From Bacteroidota bacterium (GTDB taxonomy: Bacteria > Bacteroidota > Bacteroidia > UBA7662 > CANHCV01), in assembly GCA_027488715.1 (NCBI GenBank), contig JAIYBD010000035.1, forward strand, positions 1 through 19,395: DNA of 19,395 nucleotides, in the 5' to 3' direction. Below, one piece after another: positions 15,301 to 19,395 of this stretch. The notes below the pieces were generated by a model. It saw nothing but the letters and a program-made list of their open reading frames with translations. It was not told the origin of the DNA and did not search any database. Position 1 is the stretch's first letter, and every line of letters begins with the position of its first letter. The translations under genes were made by a program, and so were the position numbers.

Positions 15301-16116
15301 ATGCTGGCCCGCCCCTTCCCTATTATTCGAACTATCGACGATTTGAGTCAACCAGAAATGGATGTATTGGCCGAGGAATCACCGCTCGAAATTCGTTTAA
15401 TTTTCGGCCAAAACGACCATCGAGAAGAAAAGGCACTATCGGTAACCATGCGAACTCCGGGCGATGACATGCACCTAGTTCTCGGATTTTTATTTACCGA
15501 AGGAATCATCGATCAACCCTCCGATGTTTTGGAAATTCGTCACTGCGAACAAACTCCCACAGAAGCTAAAGGCAATGTCATCAAAGTATGGATGAATCCT
15601 CATTGGATTTGGCCTCGGCAATCGATGGATCGTAATTTTTATACCACTTCAAGCTGTGGTGTTTGCGGAAAATCCTCCATCGATGCCATTCATAGCCGCT
15701 GTTCCTTTTCCATTCAACCCATTAATTTCCAACATTCCCTTTTGGGAACCTTACCTGAGAAACTTCGAATTGCTCAAATCGCTTTTAAACACACCGGCGG
15801 AATTCATGCCTCGGCCTTGTTTGATCTAAAAGGAAATCTAATTTCGATTGCCGAGGATGTTGGTCGACATAATGCTTTAGACAAAATTATTGGAAAGGCC
15901 TTCGTCAACAACCAACTACCTTTAGCTCAAAACATCCTTCTGGTAAGTGGCCGATTGAGCTTTGAATTGATTCAAAAAGCTGCAACGGCCGGGATACCCG
16001 TTATCGCCGCCATCGGCGCACCTTCGACTTTGGCCGTAGATCTCGCTAAAAAAATGAATATCAAATGCTTCGGCTTTGTAAAAGAAAATCGATGGAACGA
16101 CTACACCCCCGAATAA
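15301..16116 (+). CDS. fdhD: FdhD formate dehydrogenase sulfurtransferase
   Basis: FdhD moves sulfur from a cysteine desulfurase to the bis-MGD molybdenum cofactor, which activates formate dehydrogenase. The 271-residue protein carries the sulfur-relay pair Cys119 and Cys122 in SSCGVCGK, equivalent to E. coli Cys121/Cys124. It also has the family signatures EDVGRHNALDKIIG and VSGRLSFELIQKAA in the C-terminal half. It is cytoplasmic. No formate dehydrogenase, molybdenum-cofactor or molybdate-transport gene is in the window. Its last 25 nt overlap the start of the exported beta-mannosidase in another frame. The family call is firm. The client enzyme must lie elsewhere. Confidence 0.95.
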   Translation: MLARPFPIIRTIDDLSQPEMDVLAEESPLEIRLIFGQNDHREEKALSVTMRTPGDDMHLVLGFLFTEGIIDQPSDVLEIRHCEQTPTEAKGNVIKVWMNPHWIWPRQSMDRNFYTTSSCGVCGKSSIDAIHSRCSFSIQPINFQHSLLGTLPEKLRIAQIAFKHTGGIHASALFDLKGNLISIAEDVGRHNALDKIIGKAFVNNQLPLAQNILLVSGRLSFELIQKAATAGIPVIAAIGAPSTLAVDLAKKMNIKCFGFVKENRWNDYTPE

Positions 16117-18761
16117 TTTTAATTTCCATATTTCTTTCCATTTTCGGAAGAATAAACGCCCAAGTAACCGATACCCTGTCGGAATGGACGTTCAAGGTCC
16201 CTTCCCATAAATCAACCTCAATAAAAGCAAATCAATGGCTACCCTGTGAAGTACCGGGAACGATCTACAGCGCACTGTATGAAAACAACCTCATTCCTAA
16301 TCCACTCCTCAACCAACATGAGAAAGAGTTGCAATGGATTGAGGAAAAAGATGGATATTTCAAATGCATTTTTGAACCATCAACCGAAATTCTTCAAAAA
16401 AATCACGTCGATATTATTCTGAAGGGATTGGACACCTACACCCAAATTTTCTTGAACGGAAAGGCCATCATTCAAACGAATAATGCTTTTCGAACTTATC
16501 GTGTAGATGTCAAATCCATGCTCAAACCCGGTAAAAATGAATTATTGGTTGCTTTTGAATCGGCTATAAATCAAGGAAAGTTTATGGCCAAGAATCACCA
16601 GCCGTACCTTCCGGGGGATGAGCGGGTTTTTGTTCGCAAACCACAGTATCAATTTGGGTGGGATTGGGGTCCGAGACTTGCAGGATTTGGAATTACCCAG
16701 CCCGTTGTGTTAGAAGGATGGGATAACTTTCGCATAGAAAACCTCAATATTCAATCGAAATTGAATGAGCCGATGGATTCGGCTTGGATTACGATCGATG
16801 CTGAAATCATTTCAAATCACGAAGAAGCCATCCCTGTAGAGTTCATTCTTCGCGACAATTTGGATTTAAATTTTGGGAATACCTATCAAAGAATTCACGA
16901 AAATGTCTTTTTAAAGCCGGGAAAAAACGTCATTTCAAAAACCATGATTCTCCCTCATCCAGAGTTATGGTTTCCAAATTCGAGTTTTGCCAAAACCTAT
17001 AAAATGGGGCTGGCTCTATTAAAAGACACGCTTCATCCCATTTTTCAAACGAAGAATTTTGGAGTACGAACCATTGAATTGGATACCACAAACGGAGCTT
17101 TCACTTTTGTGGTCAATAAAAAACCCATTTTTATTACCGGTGCAAACTACATTCCCGAATCGGCCTTTGGTCCGGTTGGACTATTCGATTCGGCCAAGGT
17201 GATTAATCATCGAAATCAACGCTTTTTTCAGTTCAACGAAGCCGGCGTAAACATGATCCGAATTTGGGGCGGTGGTCTTTACGCCGACGAAGAGTTGTTG
17301 GATTATTGCGACATGGCCGGAATTTTGGTTTGGCAAGACTTTCCATTTGCATGTGCCATGTATCCTGGCGACAAGGCGTTTTTATACAATGTTCAAGAAG
17401 AGGCCACCGAACACGTAAAACGAATGCGTACCCACCCCTGTTTGGCACTTTGGTGTGGCAACAATGAAAACGATGAGGGGTGGTTCAATTGGGGATGGCA
17501 AAAGCAATACGGATATTCAAGTAAGGATTCGATTAAGGTTTATTCCGAATATCAATTGCTTTTCAATAGCCTTCTTCCCGGAATTGTTCAAAATTATCAT
17601 CCCAGCGCCCCTTATGTACATTCTTCTCCTCGATTCGGCTGGGGGCGCACCAAAAGCATGACCGAAGGCGATAGCCACTACTGGGGCGTTTGGTGGGGAA
17701 TGGAACCCTTTGAAAAATACACCCAAAAAGTCCCCCGCTTCATGTCGGAATTTGGGTTTCAAGCCCTTCCACCTTACTCCACCTGGAAACGATCGGTTGC
17801 CGATAGTTCTTTGTATTGGAAATCACCCGAATTGAAAGCCCACCAAAAACACCCAACGGGATACGAAACAATTGAAACTTACCTTTTACGCGACTATCCA
17901 AAACCAGAAAAATTGGAGGACTGGATTTATTTAAGTCAGCTCAATCAAGCTAGAGGAATCGGAATGGCCCTTTCAGCCCAACGAAAAGCTGCCCCGTATT
18001 GCATGGGCTCTCTCTTTTGGCAATGGAACGACTGCTGGCCAGTAAGTAGTTGGAGCGCCGTAGATTATTATGGAAAACGGAAAGCGTTATTTGAAGGCAT
18101 CAAAACTTCATTTAACGATAATTATTTGGTAGCAGATACCCAAGGCACTCATGTTTCGATTATTTGGACAAGGAAGGAACCCTTTTCCGTGTATTCCTTT
18201 GATGAGGATGTGAGTTTTGAAATTAGCCTTGTCCATCGTGATGGAAAAAAATTGGGTATGTGGGAATTGACTCCAACCAAAGCAGGAATAGAGTCCTTAG
18301 AAGGAACTGATTTTGCACTCAAAATTTTGGAATTTGATTTGGACACCATCAAAAATTTTCATCCTGCGGAATGCATTTTACAATTAAAAACGTTGTATCC
18401 ATCCTGCGAAGACCTGATCGAATACCCTTCAGAATTCACCTTTGTACGTCCGAAAGATCTTCAGCTTCTTCCAGAAAATTTGAAATGGAAGGTAAAAAAA
18501 TGCCGATACGACGATTGCAAAAATCGATTTAACCTAAGCGTTGTTTCCCCTTCCTTTCAAAAAGATGTTTATTTATTGGATCGAAATGACAAATTGAATG
18601 TATTGAACCAGGATCAAATTAATATTGGGGAAAATTTACCCCAATTCTTTAGTTTTTCGGGAGAAAAGTTGGTTTACCATGGAAGAAGAAAGGAAATTAG
18701 AAAGATTAAAAAAGCCATCGAAGTCCAAACCCTTAACCAATTCTTGGGGAAAAATCCGTAA
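16092..18761 (+). CDS. Exported GH2 beta-mannosidase
   Basis: This enzyme removes terminal beta-1,4-linked mannose from manno-oligosaccharides or glycoprotein glycans. From the ATG at 16092 it has 889 residues. I prefer this start over 16065 because it gives a clean signal peptide (MERLHPR, hydrophobic core, cleavage near INAQ). Domain order is typical: jelly-roll sugar-binding domain (about 25-210, ending with QFGWDWGPRLAGFG), Ig-like domain, TIM barrel (about 320-660) and C-terminal beta domains. The catalytic acid/base is Glu459 in WCGNNENDEGW and the nucleophile is Glu553 in FMSEFGFQALP, close to Glu462 and Glu555 of Bacteroides thetaiotaomicron Man2A. There is no lipobox and no evident type IX secretion tail, so a periplasmic location is likely. 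It overlaps fdhD by 25 nt and no other glycan gene is nearby. Confidence 0.94.
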   Translation: MERLHPRIILISIFLSIFGRINAQVTDTLSEWTFKVPSHKSTSIKANQWLPCEVPGTIYSALYENNLIPNPLLNQHEKELQWIEEKDGYFKCIFEPSTEILQKNHVDIILKGLDTYTQIFLNGKAIIQTNNAFRTYRVDVKSMLKPGKNELLVAFESAINQGKFMAKNHQPYLPGDERVFVRKPQYQFGWDWGPRLAGFGITQPVVLEGWDNFRIENLNIQSKLNEPMDSAWITIDAEIISNHEEAIPVEFILRDNLDLNFGNTYQRIHENVFLKPGKNVISKTMILPHPELWFPNSSFAKTYKMGLALLKDTLHPIFQTKNFGVRTIELDTTNGAFTFVVNKKPIFITGANYIPESAFGPVGLFDSAKVINHRNQRFFQFNEAGVNMIRIWGGGLYADEELLDYCDMAGILVWQDFPFACAMYPGDKAFLYNVQEEATEHVKRMRTHPCLALWCGNNENDEGWFNWGWQKQYGYSSKDSIKVYSEYQLLFNSLLPGIVQNYHPSAPYVHSSPRFGWGRTKSMTEGDSHYWGVWWGMEPFEKYTQKVPRFMSEFGFQALPPYSTWKRSVADSSLYWKSPELKAHQKHPTGYETIETYLLRDYPKPEKLEDWIYLSQLNQARGIGMALSAQRKAAPYCMGSLFWQWNDCWPVSSWSAVDYYGKRKALFEGIKTSFNDNYLVADTQGTHVSIIWTRKEPFSVYSFDEDVSFEISLVHRDGKKLGMWELTPTKAGIESLEGTDFALKILEFDLDTIKNFHPAECILQLKTLYPSCEDLIEYPSEFTFVRPKDLQLLPENLKWKVKKCRYDDCKNRFNLSVVSPSFQKDVYLLDRNDKLNVLNQDQINIGENLPQFFSFSGEKLVYHGRRKEIRKIKKAIEVQTLNQFLGKNP

Positions 18762-18766
18762 TTTTG
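18744..18766 (+). promoter_or_regulatory. Candidate promoter for prfB
   Basis: TAATTTTG (18759-18766) is a perfect TAnnTTTG that includes the stop codon of the mannosidase. The prfB ATG follows after 7 nt. A TTG (18744-18746) lies 12 bp upstream, as in the fdhD candidate, which is closer than the usual spacing. It may allow prfB expression independent of the mannosidase. Confidence 0.4.
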
Positions 18767-18773
18767 CGCCCGT

Positions 18774-19395
18774 ATGACGAATGAGCAATTTGAGGATGTA
18801 AGAACCCGAATCTCCAATTTAAGGGGATTCCTTTCCATTGAAGAGCGATTAGAGAAGATCAATGAAATTGAACGACTTTCGGCTGCCCCCGATTTTTGGG
18901 ACGACGCGAATAAAGCGCAAGAGATCTTGAGATCCATCAAATCGGATAAAATGTGGGTAGGTGAATTCAACCAACTCAAAGGAAATTTTGAAGATTTAGA
19001 GGTGCTGAAAGAATTCAAGGAGATGGGAGAAACATCGGAAGCGGAACTCGATGCTGCCTATGCTACAACCTTCAAAATGTTGGAGGATTTGGAATTCAAA
19101 AACATGATGAGTGCCGAAGAAGACATTCTCGGTTGCGTTCTCGAAATCAACTCCGGAGCCGGCGGTACCGAATCGCAAGATTGGACCAGCATCATGATGC
19201 GCATGTACCTCATGTGGGCAGAAAAACACAGATTTACCGTTCGTGAATTGGAAATGACACCGGGAGAAGAAGCCGGAGTAAAATCTGTTTCCTTGGAAAT
19301 CACCGGGGAATTTCCTTACGGATATTTGAAAGGCGAAAACGGCGTTCACCGTCTAGTGAGGATTTCTCCTTTCGACGCCAACCAACGCCGTCATA
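18774..19395 (+). CDS. prfB: Peptide chain release factor 2 (5' part, cut by window end)
   Basis: RF2 releases finished proteins at UGA and UAA codons. The 207 residues present cover the N-terminal coiled-coil domain (about 1-100) and the first part of the core, with SGAGGTESQDW (about 127-137) and YGYLKGENGVHRLVRISPFDANQRRH at the edge. The SPF codon-recognition and GGQ catalytic motifs should follow beyond the window. In many bacteria the N-terminus contains a programmed +1 frameshift at a UGA after CUU. Here codon 20 is CTT and codon 21 is TCC, so the frame is uninterrupted, although an SD-like AAGGGG remains just upstream. The gene lies 12 bp after the mannosidase stop. Confidence 0.95.
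   Translation, partial: MTNEQFEDVRTRISNLRGFLSIEERLEKINEIERLSAAPDFWDDANKAQEILRSIKSDKMWVGEFNQLKGNFEDLEVLKEFKEMGETSEAELDAAYATTFKMLEDLEFKNMMSAEEDILGCVLEINSGAGGTESQDWTSIMMRMYLMWAEKHRFTVRELEMTPGEEAGVKSVSLEITGEFPYGYLKGENGVHRLVRISPFDANQRRH

Noticed and set aside
16065..16091. Earlier in-frame ATG for the beta-mannosidase
   Set aside because: It would put nine basic/polar residues before the signal peptide and lengthen the fdhD overlap. The ATG at 16092 gives a normal signal peptide.
1..19395. tRNA, rRNA, CRISPR array, insertion sequence or phage genes
   Set aside because: No repeat-spacer pattern, transposase, integrase or cloverleaf was seen. The window is ordinary chromosomal gene content.

Overview
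The window looks like a piece of a Bacteroidota chromosome. Several genes are preceded by the TAnnTTTG -7 promoter element of that phylum, Shine-Dalgarno sequences are largely absent, and the gene set fits: two TonB-dependent receptors (one with a carboxypeptidase-like N-terminal domain), an exported GH2 beta-mannosidase, and a multi-PAS hybrid kinase with C-terminal REC and Hpt domains. I cannot name a genus. The window is densely coded: 13 protein genes (the last cut by the window edge), no RNA gene, no insertion sequence and no CRISPR array. No gene-free stretch exceeds 200 bp.

Layout: (1) 158-2374, a plus-strand TonB-dependent receptor that ends at a bidirectional hairpin terminator facing ftsY. 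(2) 2404-4601, a minus-strand pair of fumarylacetoacetase followed by ftsY, 5 bp apart. (3) 4792-6078, citrate synthase, divergent from fumarylacetoacetase and closed by a second bidirectional terminator. (4) 6132-11190, a minus-strand three-gene operon with 4-nt overlaps: response regulator with AAA+ domain, then H-NOX haem sensor, then PAS hybrid histidine kinase with REC and Hpt. (5) 11281-11772, a GNAT acetyltransferase divergent from that operon. (6) 11769-15231 on minus, an exported Mn-type superoxide dismutase with an extra C-terminal His-rich domain, then a second TonB-dependent receptor. (7) 15301-19395 on plus, fdhD overlapping a beta-mannosidase, then the 5' part of prfB.

The most interesting region is the H-NOX operon. 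It encodes a complete potential four-step phosphorelay: His568 to Asp859 to His998 in the kinase, then Asp56 in the regulator. A separate H-NOX protein supplies the gas sensor; its distal pocket has Phe where O2-binding H-NOX proteins have Tyr, which suggests nitric oxide sensing. The output regulator looks like a sigma-54 activator, but its GAFTGA loop reads GALPLI and both positions of the usual arginine fingers are Leu and Thr. It probably does not work as a normal sigma-54 remodelling ATPase. I infer a nitric oxide phosphorelay that ends in a repurposed AAA+ regulator. Other points of note are a release factor 2 gene that keeps the internal SD-like sequence of the programmed frameshift but has lost the UGA, the extra domain on the superoxide dismutase, and a 12-mer shared by two intergenic regions.
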